From the NCBI RefSeq assembly GCF_026168755.1, contig NZ_JAPFDR010000022.1, forward strand, positions 1-46,645: DNA of 46,645 bases, written 5' to 3'. The stretch is from Clostridium sp. Its GTDB lineage: Bacteria > Bacillota > Clostridia > Clostridiales > Clostridiaceae. Shown here one piece after another: positions 1 through 7,883 of this stretch. Both the position numbers and the translations under genes were made by a program. Positions within the stretch are counted from its first letter, which is position 1. Every line of letters begins with the position of its first letter. Below the pieces are notes generated by a model, which worked only from the letters and a program-made list of their open reading frames with translations, was not told the origin of the DNA and did no database searches.

Positions 1-37
1 TATTGTAATTAAGTTTTAGAATTTAATTGTTTTTGGA

Positions 38-99
38 AGAAAAAGAGCGTTAAGAAGCTGAGGGAATGAAATGACTTTCGAAGCTTTAGCTCTTTTTCT
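38..99. terminator. Long inverted repeat, probable bidirectional terminator
   Basis: An 11-bp perfect stem (AGAAAAAGAGC at 38-48 and its complement at 89-99) has A-rich and T-rich flanks, so it could stop transcription in either direction. The loop is unusually long, about 40 bases, and holds a second AAGCT/AGCTT pairing. It lies downstream of the minus-strand amidase and of whatever gene lies left of the window. Bases 1-186 hold nothing else that I can assign. Confidence 0.5.
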
Positions 100-186
100 G
101 GAAAAAACAATATAAATTCTTAACGCAAATTACACAATTCTTGGAGGTTATATCATTAATTTTTCGTCTCCACGTGACGAACAATA

Positions 187-972
187 TTATTCATTAGTGT
201 CATTTCTATATTCAACAATTGCTTTATAAAGTGCATTGGCACAGTTGGATTGTCCAAGATCTGAAGTAAGATATTTTTCATCGGAAGAGTTTGTTAAAAA
301 TCCTAATTCAATTAATGCTGATGTTGAAGTATTTAATTCTAAAACTGCAAGCTCTTCACCAGGAACATATGACTTTAGACCTCTATTATTAGTGTACTCT
401 AAATCTATTAAAGATTGTTGTAGGTATTTTGCTAATTCTAGACTACTATCATTAGAAGGATTATACCAAGTTTCAACGCCTAAAACATCATTAGAATCAG
501 AGCTATAGTTGCAATGAATAGAAACAAATATATCTGCATTACATAGTTTAGAGATTTTAATTCTTTCTTTTAAACTATCATTAGCTGTTTCTATCCAATC
601 CATAGTATCTGTTGCACGGGTATAAATAACCTTAAAGCTATCATCTTCTTCTAGTAGTTTTCCTAGCTTTAAGGAAATAGCAAGTGTTATATCTTTTTCT
701 GCAGTACCATTTGGACTGATTGCACCATAATCCCAATCACCATGGCCTGGATCTAGGCAAACAGTATAAATTTGCTTTTCTTCGGTTTTAGGTATAGCTA
801 AATTAAAGGTCGCAACTGTATTGTTTCTATTTGACATAATAACTATTATGCTTATTGATAGAATCAATAGTGGAATTGATAATATTGTTGTCCTAACCAT
901 TTTTTGTCTTTGTCTTTTTCGTTCATGAAGTAATTTTCGTCTTGTGTTTAAGTCAAAATTATTATGGTCTAT
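187..972 (-). CDS. N-acetylmuramoyl-L-alanine amidase (Amidase_3, CwlD-like)
   Basis: Zinc amidase that cleaves the bond between muramic acid and the stem peptide of peptidoglycan. A basic N-terminus is followed by one membrane segment (about residues 28-46), then the Amidase_3 domain facing the outside. The zinc ligands are visible: His in LDPGHGDWDYGA, Glu in AEKDITLA and His in FVSIHCN. The catalytic Glu is in ALIELGFLTN. Length (about 261 residues) and single anchor resemble CwlD, which acts on spore cortex, but the sporulation role is inference. Start: a strong GAGGTGAT element is followed eight bases later by ATA at 972. The only in-frame GTG (981) lies inside that element, and the next ATG is about 26 codons further in, past the basic N-terminus. 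An ATA start is unusual and not certain. Confidence 0.85.
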   Translation of the reverse strand: MDHNNFDLNTRRKLLHERKRQRQKMVRTTILSIPLLILSISIIVIMSNRNNTVATFNLAIPKTEEKQIYTVCLDPGHGDWDYGAISPNGTAEKDITLAISLKLGKLLEEDDSFKVIYTRATDTMDWIETANDSLKERIKISKLCNADIFVSIHCNYSSDSNDVLGVETWYNPSNDSSLELAKYLQQSLIDLEYTNNRGLKSYVPGEELAVLELNTSTSALIELGFLTNSSDEKYLTSDLGQSNCANALYKAIVEYRNDTNE

Positions 973-1258
973 ATAAATCACCTCATTTCATAAAATAGAA
1001 ACTCTAAAGTTTAATTAACTATTATTTAGTTAGTTGAAATTACTAAAGTGATAATTAGATTAATAAAGATTTTATTTCAATTTAAATTTAGAAGGTGCTT
1101 CTTAATATAAGTATAATGAAAATAATAATAAATGTAAATAATTGGAATAAAATAAAGTGAAAAAAATTTGGACTATTGGGAACAATTTAAATAAGAGGAG
1201 AGTCTAATGAAATGATAAAATAATTACTATAACAAAAGAATAAAGTGAGGTTATAAAA

Positions 1259-1762
1259 ATGAAAAAGATATTAGTAAGTACGTTAATAGCAATTATGATT
1301 GGAGCAACTTTAACTGGATGCGGAAATAAGAATGTTGGTAATTCATCATCAACTGAGCAAAATGAGCAACAGACATCGTCAGTATCAGCAAAGGATGTAG
1401 TTGAAAAGTTAAATGAAAAAGGATATGTAAGAGCTGCAGCTGAAATTGATGATACTATGGCATCAGAAATATATCATTTAAATTTAGATGATGTAGAAGA
1501 TTACGGTATATTAGAAACTCAAATTTCTCCAGGTCCTGGATTTATTATGGTTGTTAAGGCTAAAGAAGGTAAAGTAGATGCTGTGAAAGCTTCAGTAGAA
1601 CAGGTTTTACAAGATAAAATAGGAAATGCTTTTTATCCACAAGAACAAGAAATTGCTGAAAGTGCAGAGGTTAAGGTTGATGGAAACTTAGTTTCATTAT
1701 TTATATTAAATAGTGAAGTAGCTTCAGATGCACAATCAACATATGAAGAATTAATAAAATAA
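1259..1762 (+). CDS. DUF4358 family lipoprotein
   Basis: A 167-residue predicted lipoprotein. The N-terminus is a lipoprotein signal peptide with lipobox LTGC (lipidated Cys about residue 21), then a Ser/Gln/Glu-rich linker to about residue 43. A compact C-terminal domain follows (KDVVEKLNEKGY to the end) with the patterns YHLNLDDVEDYGI and SPGPGFIMVVKAKEGK typical of DUF4358, a family common in clostridia with no established function. It would sit on the outer face of the membrane. The start has GAGG eight bases before ATG. It is a single gene, closed by a strong terminator at 1770. Family assignment is fairly sure; function is unknown. Confidence 0.85.
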   Translation: MKKILVSTLIAIMIGATLTGCGNKNVGNSSSTEQNEQQTSSVSAKDVVEKLNEKGYVRAAAEIDDTMASEIYHLNLDDVEDYGILETQISPGPGFIMVVKAKEGKVDAVKASVEQVLQDKIGNAFYPQEQEIAESAEVKVDGNLVSLFILNSEVASDAQSTYEELIK

Positions 1763-1769
1763 TTTAAAT

Positions 1770-1805
1770 AAAAAGGAGTATATTGAAATAAAGATACTCC
1801 TTTTT
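1770..1805 (+). terminator. Rho-independent terminator of the DUF4358 gene
   Basis: A perfect 12-bp stem, AAAAAGGAGTAT (1770-1781) against ATACTCCTTTTT (1794-1805), with a 12-base loop and a T-run at the end. It starts seven bases after the stop codon. Confidence 0.85.
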
Positions 1806-1885
1806 ATATTATACAATAAAGTTATTTTAGTAATATATATTTTTAATTTTATTGCATTTTTTAAAAGTTAGTTTCTTTGTTAATT

Positions 1886-2599
1886 TTACCATTCTCCGGG
1901 ATATGCAAGGACATGTAAGGTAACATTTCGTCTTCCCCAGTTAATACATTCATTTTCAGAATTTAAAAATAAATCAATTCTATGACCTTTAATAGCTCCA
2001 CCAGTATCTTCAGCAATGGCTTCACCATATCCAGGGATATAGACCTTTGAACCTAAAGGAATTATTGATGGGTCTACAGCAATAGTACTAAGTCCATTTG
2101 CGTTACGAACAGGGGTAACACCAGTGGCTGTAATAGTATCTCCAGCATATGCAGTAGCCTCCATTGTATATGTAGCTTTATATGAAGTACTAGCTTCTTG
2201 AGTTTCAGCTATAGTTTCAGTCTTAACATTACCTTCAGCATCAGCTTCATTTGAAGCTTCAGTAACTTTTTGTTCTTCTATTTTTTTATTATAGATAGAA
2301 ACATCATTTATAATGTTATCAATTGTTGAAGTAAATTCAATATTCACATTGCTATTAGTAGTAATGTTAGTAAGAATTATATCTTCATCAGAACTAATTA
2401 GTACAGCAGTACCGTCATTAGTTGAAACGTTATTTGAGTTTATATCATTATTATCAATATTATTAAGTTTTTCTAAATAACTAACATTAACAACTTTTTT
2501 ATTTTCATTATTTAAAGCACTTGCATGTGCATAAAATTCATTTATACCAAACATTGATATAGAAAGTGAAGTTGTTAAAATAAAAATTTTCTTAAACAG
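1886..2599 (-). CDS. Secreted 3D-domain protein
   Basis: A probable secreted cell-wall-active protein of about 237 residues. From the proposed start it has a classic signal peptide (FKKIFILTTSLSISMFG, cut near AHA-S). An Asn/Thr/Glu-rich low-complexity region runs to about residue 145. The C-terminal 3D domain carries the three signature aspartates (AVDPSIIPLG, AEDTGG, HRIDLF). The 3D fold is a double-psi beta-barrel related to MltA lytic transglycosylases and is found in YabE/YocH-type proteins that act on peptidoglycan. Start: GGAGG is followed eight bases later by CTG (2597-2599). The upstream ATGs (2662, 2677) lack a ribosome site and would bury the signal peptide behind an extra 20-26 residues. 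No G5 domain was seen. Confidence 0.82.
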   Translation of the reverse strand: MFKKIFILTTSLSISMFGINEFYAHASALNNENKKVVNVSYLEKLNNIDNNDINSNNVSTNDGTAVLISSDEDIILTNITTNSNVNIEFTSTIDNIINDVSIYNKKIEEQKVTEASNEADAEGNVKTETIAETQEASTSYKATYTMEATAYAGDTITATGVTPVRNANGLSTIAVDPSIIPLGSKVYIPGYGEAIAEDTGGAIKGHRIDLFLNSENECINWGRRNVTLHVLAYPGEW

Positions 2600-2879
2600 A
2601 AAATACACCTCCAAGATTCTGAATTTAATTCCTTCGTCCTGCAAGTAGTTTATACTATACATCAAAAATACTGTCAAATTATTATGGATAAATATAACAA
2701 GGAGCGAAATTCCAAAAAATAAATAGGAAATAATGGTAAAGTGCTCTTAACACATTCAATAAAAGGGATTGAAGCATATTAATAAATAAAATTCAAGAAA
2801 AACAAAAAGTATAAATATGGATATATAACCTTTAATATTATAATAGAGTAAATTAAATTTTATACTATCATTTAATTTC

Positions 2880-3080
2880 ATAGTTAAAGCTAATATAAAT
2901 GCAGTAGCTGATGATGATAAACTTTTATTACAATATGAAGTAGATAAGTTAAGAGAAGATATTTAAAAGTTTAGGGATAAATATAATATTGATTAAGTTA
3001 TAGTTATATCAAAGTATTTAGATCTTATAGAGATATTTCTTATTTTATGTATACATATTCAAATTAGTAGTAGAAATTGA
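2880..3080 (+). pseudogene. Decayed Spo0E-like aspartyl-phosphatase gene
   Basis: One reading frame gives LLLQYEVDKLREDI, a stop (2964), KFRDKYNID, a stop (2994), then VIVISKYLDLIEIF and a final stop at 3078. The spacing KLR(x)n KYxxD (x)n SKxLD matches the two-helix Spo0E family, whose SQxLD motif removes phosphate from Spo0A~P. There is no ATG or ribosome site in front and two in-frame stops, so it cannot make the full protein. The match is by eye over about 35 residues in AT-rich DNA, so it could be chance. The rest of the 2600-3144 gap shows only AT-rich sequence. Confidence 0.42.
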
Positions 3081-3144
3081 TTAATATTAGCAAATAAACT
3101 ATACTAAGTTTATATGAAAATAAGAAATTTAAAGGAGTGATTAT

Positions 3145-4044
3145 TTGTTTGGTTATGTGACTCCACTTAAGCCTGAACTTAAAATAAGAGAATATGAAAT
3201 GTTTAGAGGATATTATTGTGGTGTATGTATGCATATTAAAGAGAATTTTGGGAATATTCCAAGGTTAGCTTTAAATTATGATATGGCCTTTTTAGGTTTA
3301 CTTTTAGATGCATTACATAATGAAGAACCTAATATTGAATTTAAAAAATGTATGGCTCATCCATTAAAGAATAAGCCTATGATTATAAATAATAAAGCAT
3401 TAGAATATACAGCGGCTATGAATGTATCATTAGTATATTATAAGGTTATTGATGACGTGAATGATGATAATAGCTTAAAAAGTAAATTTGAAAGTGTAGC
3501 TTTATCCCCATATAAACGAAAATTTAACAGAAATGTTACTATGATTAATGATATAATAGAAGAAAATTTAAATATGCTATCTAATTTAGAGAAAAATAAA
3601 GAATTTTCATCAATAGATGAGATTTCACATCCTTTTAGTTTAATAGTAGCTAAAATTTTAGAGTTATATCCAGAAAAGGTTGATAATGATTGTGATGAGC
3701 TTAGATATAATCTTTATGATTTAGGATATGCTCTTGGAAAATGGATATATTTAATAGATGCATTAGATGATTTAAAGGAAGATATAGAGAAAAATAAATT
3801 TAATCCGATAAATTATTTATATAATAAAGATAATAAGAGTTATGAAGAGTTATTAGAGGAAATTAAGCCAAGAATGGAATTTACTATTTTAAATTGTGGA
3901 TATAATTGCAAATATGCTTTAGATAAATTACCTTTAAAGAGGAATAAAGCTATATTAGAAAATATAATTAGTCTTGGTATGATGGATAAATACGAAAAAA
4001 TAATAAATAATTGTAACTGCAAGGATAAGAAAAATAAACATTAA
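3145..4044 (+). CDS. DUF5685 family protein
   Basis: A 299-residue soluble, mostly helical protein of the clostridial/actinobacterial DUF5685 family; function unknown. Visible landmarks: YYCGVC (Cys25, Cys28) and KKCMAHP (Cys69, His72), a possible metal site; VIDDVNDD (residues 101-108); and LIDALDDLKEDIEKNKFNP (203-221). The two acid-rich helices about 100 residues apart recall the paired Asp motifs of squalene/phytoene-synthase-like folds, but that is only a resemblance. The start is TTG at 3145 with AAAGGAG seven bases upstream. It is followed after 57 bases by a J-domain gene and then a membrane protein, all on the same strand, so the three probably form one transcription unit. Confidence 0.82.
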   Translation: MFGYVTPLKPELKIREYEMFRGYYCGVCMHIKENFGNIPRLALNYDMAFLGLLLDALHNEEPNIEFKKCMAHPLKNKPMIINNKALEYTAAMNVSLVYYKVIDDVNDDNSLKSKFESVALSPYKRKFNRNVTMINDIIEENLNMLSNLEKNKEFSSIDEISHPFSLIVAKILELYPEKVDNDCDELRYNLYDLGYALGKWIYLIDALDDLKEDIEKNKFNPINYLYNKDNKSYEELLEEIKPRMEFTILNCGYNCKYALDKLPLKRNKAILENIISLGMMDKYEKIINNCNCKDKKNKH

Positions 4045-4101
4045 GATATATTTAAGATTTATGAATTATAATAGTAGCAGATGATAAGGAGAGTGTTTAA
4101 A

Positions 4102-4722
4102 ATGAATCCATATGAGGTATTAGGAGTAAAGCCAGGAGCTTCTCAAGAAGAAATAAAATCAGCTTATAGAAAATTAGTAAAGCAATATCATCCAGATCAA
4201 TATGGAGATAATCCACTTAAGGATTTAGCTCAAGAAAAATTAGCTGAGGTAAATAAGGCATATGATATGCTAAAAAATGGTGGGGGAAATACAAGTTATA
4301 ATTCTTCATCAAATGGATATAATGCAAGTTATAATACTGGATATAATTCATATACTAGTAATACAGCTATTTATGCAGAGGTAAGAAGTCTTATTCAAAT
4401 GAGAAATATATCGGTTGCAGAATCAAAGCTTAATGCTATAAAGCAAAGAGATGCAGAATGGTATTATTTATATGGAAATGTTATGATGGCGAAAGGTTGG
4501 TTTGAATCAGCTTATAATAATATACAAAGAGCATGTGCGATGGATCCTAATAATTTTGAGTATAGGCAAGCATTAAGCCAATTGCAATCAAGAGGTAGAG
4601 GGTATAGTCAAACATATAGAACATCAAATGGAACTATGGATACTTGTGATTGTTGTATGAACTTATGGTGCTTAGATTCATTGTGTGAATGTTTTGGTGG
4701 AGACCTTATAGGCTGCTGTTAA
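4102..4722 (+). CDS. J-domain (DnaJ-like) protein with TPR-like region and Cys-rich tail
   Basis: A probable co-chaperone that would recruit an Hsp70 through its J domain. Residues 1-63 form the J domain ([21 protein letters not shown]) with the required HPD at 30-32 (KQYHPDQYG). A Gly/Asn/Ser/Tyr linker follows (about 64-90), then a TPR-like helical repeat (YAEVRSLIQ to about 165). The C-terminal tail has eight cysteines in about 28 residues ([24 protein letters not shown]). It lacks the G/F and zinc-finger layout of housekeeping DnaJ. The ATG at 4102 fits the AAGGAGAG site; the ATG at 4081 lies before that site and was rejected. It is 13 bases from the next gene. No Hsp70 gene is in the window. 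Confidence 0.88.
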   Translation: MNPYEVLGVKPGASQEEIKSAYRKLVKQYHPDQYGDNPLKDLAQEKLAEVNKAYDMLKNGGGNTSYNSSSNGYNASYNTGYNSYTSNTAIYAEVRSLIQMRNISVAESKLNAIKQRDAEWYYLYGNVMMAKGWFESAYNNIQRACAMDPNNFEYRQALSQLQSRGRGYSQTYRTSNGTMDTCDCCMNLWCLDSLCECFGGDLIGCC

Positions 4723-4735
4723 TAGGGGGAGATTT

Positions 4736-5278
4736 ATGAAGGCTAAGGATATAGCTCTTGGTGGTATTTTAGTTGCATTAACTACTATAGTATTATATTC
4801 AACGTCAATATTACCAATAAGTACATTAGCAATATTAACAATTGCATCATCTTTAATACCGGTGTGTATTATAAGAAGTAATATTAAGACATCTATTTTT
4901 GTGTATATATCATCTAGTTTAATTGCTTTTTTTTTAGTTCCAATTAATATATCATTTTTATATTTTATGTTCTTTGGAGTATATGGAATAATTAAATATT
5001 TTATAGAAAGAATAAGAAAAGAGAAGCTAGAAATAGCACTTAAGCTGGTATTTTTCAATATAGCATTTATAATTGGTTTTATAATAATGCAGAATATTTT
5101 AGGAATAAATATAATAGAAGGATTAGAAGTGTTAATATCTAGATTTTTTGATACTTCAAGTAAAACTATTTCATCTATAATATTATGGATAGTAGCACAA
5201 CCAGTTTTCCTAATTTATGATTATGCAATGACTATGATTATTACATTCTATATGGAGAGAATACATAAAAATATATAG
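4736..5278 (+). CDS. Integral membrane protein, ECF S-component-like
   Basis: A 180-residue, very hydrophobic protein with about five to six membrane helices (near residues 5-45 as two helices, 52-88, 100-122, 145-175). The N-terminus KAKDIALGGILVALTTIVL resembles the start of small substrate-binding (S) components of ECF vitamin transporters and DUF2232-like proteins, but I cannot name a substrate. GGGGGAG six bases before ATG gives a good ribosome site. Only 13 bases separate it from the J-domain gene, so the two are likely co-transcribed. The convergent terminator at 5285 closes the unit. Confidence 0.7.
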   Translation: MKAKDIALGGILVALTTIVLYSTSILPISTLAILTIASSLIPVCIIRSNIKTSIFVYISSSLIAFFLVPINISFLYFMFFGVYGIIKYFIERIRKEKLEIALKLVFFNIAFIIGFIIMQNILGINIIEGLEVLISRFFDTSSKTISSIILWIVAQPVFLIYDYAMTMIITFYMERIHKNI

Positions 5279-5284
5279 AGAAAT

Positions 5285-5324
5285 GTAAAAAATGAACTGC
5301 TAAAAGTAGCAGTTCATTTTTTAC
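5285..5324. terminator. Bidirectional terminator
   Basis: A perfect 17-bp inverted repeat (5285-5301 and 5308-5324, core GAACTGCT/AGCAGTTC) with A-run and T-run flanks and a 6-base loop. It lies between the convergent membrane-protein and glutamine-synthetase genes and touches the 3' end of the latter. Confidence 0.9.
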
Positions 5325-5325
5325 G

Positions 5326-7227
5326 TTAAATATCTAATAAGTTTTTCTTATAAGAAGAGTATAAATGTCTTAATAAGCTCATTTTATCTTCTAATTCTAA
5401 ATAAAGATCAGAAGCAAGTGATAAATTATCTTCATTAATTGCATCTTTAAGTCTTGTGAAAAGACTCTTAGTAGAATTAGTATCTTTCATTATATAAAGT
5501 CTTAACTCATGAATTCTCATCCAATTAGTTAAATCTAAGTCAAGAGCTTTGTTTGAATTATGAAGGCACTTAGAAGCTCTTATTTCAGCAGTGAACTTAT
5601 TTACTATTCTATGAGATATTTCCATTTTCCATCTTTTAATAGTTGCCATTCTAAAGCTGTTAATAAGTTGATCAGTTAATACACCATTTCTTTTTAGAAC
5701 CTCTACTTTTTCAGGATACTTGTCTAGAGCACTAATATTTTCATAAATTGTAGCTGGTGCTTTACTAAAATATTTATTTCTTTCTCCTTCAGTGAAGTCT
5801 TCAAATACATCTTCTTCAGCTCTGTATTTTCTATTCTTTTCTAAGTAACCTGCCTCTTCACCATACTCCTTAGAAAGCTCTGCTAGTAATTCATCATCAG
5901 TTTTATTATTATTTACTGCATAAAGAATACCATCAAGCATAGCCATATAGCATACAGCAATAGTTATATATGCATTTGAATGAGGATTTGGAGAACGTAA
6001 TTCAAATCTTGTAGCTAGAGGATTAGATAAATCTCTAATAAGTCCAACAAGTATAGATCTATTTCTAGATGGATTACTTGGAGATAATCCAAGAGAAGTA
6101 ACTATACAAACCGGAGCTTCAAATCCAGGTTTTAATCTTTTTAAAGAGTTATTAGTTGAAGAGATAAATGGATTCATAACTTCATAATTTTTAAGAATAC
6201 CCATTAATGAACCATAACCAAGAACACTTAAGAAGTGATCTTTTGTAGTATGGAATAAGTTTATTCTCTTACCATTTTTAAGTTTTAAGCTAACTCCTAG
6301 ATGAACATGCATACCAGAACCAGCAACACCATCAAGTGGTTTTGCCATAAATGTAACATCTAATCCATATCTTCTATAAGTTTCTTGAACTAATATTTTT
6401 ATAAATAATTCATTATCAGCAGCTTGTACTGCATCAGAATACTTCCAATCAACTTCAATTTGTTCCATAACATGATTAAAATTACCAGAAGCATCTAGCT
6501 TAGCTCTAACTCCACCAACTTCTTTATGCCCCATTTCAGGTTCAAATCCATAAGCTTCCATCAATAATAAGCTTTCTTCTAGAGCTGTACGAACCTTACC
6601 TTTAGTTCTTGTCCAATATTGTTCATGAAGCACTTGAGAAGTAGATAATTCTTCAAGTTCAGCATCAGTATTTGGAGTTCTAACCCAAAATTCTAATTCT
6701 GTAGCAGAAGTTATAACTATTTCATCAATATCATCTTTTTTTATGTTATAAATATCTAACACTTCAGGATGTGTTTCGAAAATATTCCATAAGTTATCTT
6801 TAAAAGTTTTAACTGCATTATTTAAGATATTTCTTGAATCTACAGGTTTATTATCGTGATATAAGAAACAAGGTATTCTTAAAGTACCTACAGGTTTATT
6901 AGTTGAATGATCAATAAAATCATAATTATAATCAACAAACCATTTGCAGTTTAAATCAGCAATCATATCTACCTTTGCATTATTTAATGTAGCAATTCCA
7001 GGTAAAACAACTGATGATCCATCTGTTTGGACAGCAACTCCATGTAGAAACGAATCTAAGTCATCTAAAAATAAACTTACAGGAATCTTTTCATCAGTAT
7101 CATTTCCAGAAAGGTCAATACCAACAAATGATACAAATTTTATTTCTGGGTGTTTAGATAGAATTTCTCTTACTTGCTCTTTTGTGTGATTTTCTTTAGG
7201 TATAGTGTAAAGTAAATTATCAATCAT
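5326..7227 (-). CDS. Glutamine synthetase (long clostridial form)
   Basis: ATP-dependent ligation of ammonia to glutamate. The catalytic-domain signatures are plain: ELEFWVRTP (metal-binding Glu), EVDWKYSDAVQAADN, TFMAKPLDGVAGSGMHVHLG (ATP/glutamate site), NSLKRLKPGFEAP, NPSRNRS and ATRFELRSPNPHSNAY. An N-terminal beta-grasp-like part contains SLFLDDLDSF. The protein is about 633 residues, much longer than the roughly 445-residue GS-I, because of a helical C-terminal extension (about residues 470-633). It is a GS-I-like domain plus extension, not the 700-residue GlnN type. Start: ATG 7227 gives MIDNLLYTIP, which fits the family. A GTG at 7275 in frame lies inside an AAAGGATGTG element and would add 16 residues; the choice is unsettled. 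Confidence 0.88.
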   Translation of the reverse strand: MIDNLLYTIPKENHTKEQVREILSKHPEIKFVSFVGIDLSGNDTDEKIPVSLFLDDLDSFLHGVAVQTDGSSVVLPGIATLNNAKVDMIADLNCKWFVDYNYDFIDHSTNKPVGTLRIPCFLYHDNKPVDSRNILNNAVKTFKDNLWNIFETHPEVLDIYNIKKDDIDEIVITSATELEFWVRTPNTDAELEELSTSQVLHEQYWTRTKGKVRTALEESLLLMEAYGFEPEMGHKEVGGVRAKLDASGNFNHVMEQIEVDWKYSDAVQAADNELFIKILVQETYRRYGLDVTFMAKPLDGVAGSGMHVHLGVSLKLKNGKRINLFHTTKDHFLSVLGYGSLMGILKNYEVMNPFISSTNNSLKRLKPGFEAPVCIVTSLGLSPSNPSRNRSILVGLIRDLSNPLATRFELRSPNPHSNAYITIAVCYMAMLDGILYAVNNNKTDDELLAELSKEYGEEAGYLEKNRKYRAEEDVFEDFTEGERNKYFSKAPATIYENISALDKYPEKVEVLKRNGVLTDQLINSFRMATIKRWKMEISHRIVNKFTAEIRASKCLHNSNKALDLDLTNWMRIHELRLYIMKDTNSTKSLFTRLKDAINEDNLSLASDLYLELEDKMSLLRHLYSSYKKNLLDI

Positions 7228-7344
7228 AAGCTTTAATTTCGAAATATAAATATAATATTTACGAAATAAATTCACATCCTTTCTTTTTGTGAGTCGAATA
7301 ATATTGGTAGTAAAAAGAAAAACATTCGTAAATTCTTTATAGTG

Positions 7345-7374
7345 ATTTTATTACAAATTTATCAAATATGTCAA
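7345..7374 (-). promoter_or_regulatory. Probable sigma-A promoter of the glutamine synthetase gene
   Basis: Read on the minus strand, TTGACA (7374-7369) and TAAAAT (7350-7345) are 18 bases apart. This would give a leader of roughly 110 bases before ATG 7227. An imperfect hairpin (about 7234-7266, TTTCG/CGAAA ends) lies in the leader near the start. The rest of the 7375-7545 interval is featureless AT-rich DNA. Confidence 0.5.
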
Positions 7375-7561
7375 TACATTTATTATCATATTATAATAAA
7401 GTATAACATTTATTTGAAAATTATTCCTATTTGCAAATTATAACATAGTTTTACAATAATTCAAAAGATATATTTTAAAAATTAGATAATATAATTGTAT
7501 AATAATAGATATATGATTAATAATATTATTATATAAATTTAACAATAAGAGGAGATTAATT

Positions 7562-7711
7562 ATGGATAAGGTTGTATGTCCCAAATGTGGGGAAATAATT
7601 TTTGAAGAACCAGGTTGCGAAGCTAATGGAATTATAACTTGTGATAAATGTAAAGAAAGAATTAGATGGAAATGTAATGGAAAAAAAACAGTGGTTAAAA
7701 TATTTAACTAA
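7562..7711 (+). CDS. Small zinc-ribbon protein (49 residues)
   Basis: A 49-residue protein with two CxxC knuckles, VVCPKCGEII and ITCDKCKERI, about 20 residues apart. This is the pattern of a small rubredoxin-like or zinc-ribbon fold. A further Cys lies at EEPGCEAN and one at WKCNGK. The tail is basic (KCNGKKTVVKIFN). The ribosome site AAGAGGAG lies eight bases upstream of ATG, and a terminator follows at 7723, so it looks like a real single-gene unit divergent from glutamine synthetase. No named family is recognised; a nucleic-acid-binding or metal-binding role is only a guess. Confidence 0.75.
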   Translation: MDKVVCPKCGEIIFEEPGCEANGIITCDKCKERIRWKCNGKKTVVKIFN

Positions 7712-7722
7712 ATATATAAAAT

Positions 7723-7751
7723 AAATCTCATTTAATTAAGTGAGATTTTTA
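7723..7751 (+). terminator. Terminator of the zinc-ribbon gene
   Basis: AAATCTCA (7723-7730) pairs with TGAGATTT (7741-7748), extended by further weak pairs towards a small loop and followed by a T-run. Confidence 0.75.
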
Positions 7752-7883
7752 TTTTATTAATAAAAATAATATGTATTCCAATTATTGTAAAAATATGGTA
7801 AAATGGTGCTGTGGTATACATTTTAATTAATAGTTTTTAGATAATAAAATAAGAGGTAGGTAATAAAGGAGATGGGGAGAAAA

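Noticed and set aside
1..130. Structured RNA or T-box leader at the left edge
   Set aside because: No T-box core or known riboswitch motif could be found; the hairpin with A/T flanks is better read as a terminator.
150..180. TTCGTC/GACGAA hairpin just after the amidase as a terminator
   Set aside because: In the amidase direction it is followed by A residues, not T; the larger repeat at 38-99 is a better terminator.
236..508. A 90-codon plus-strand ORF opposite the amidase
   Set aside because: It lies wholly within the amidase coding sequence, whose zinc motifs are intact, and lacks a ribosome site.
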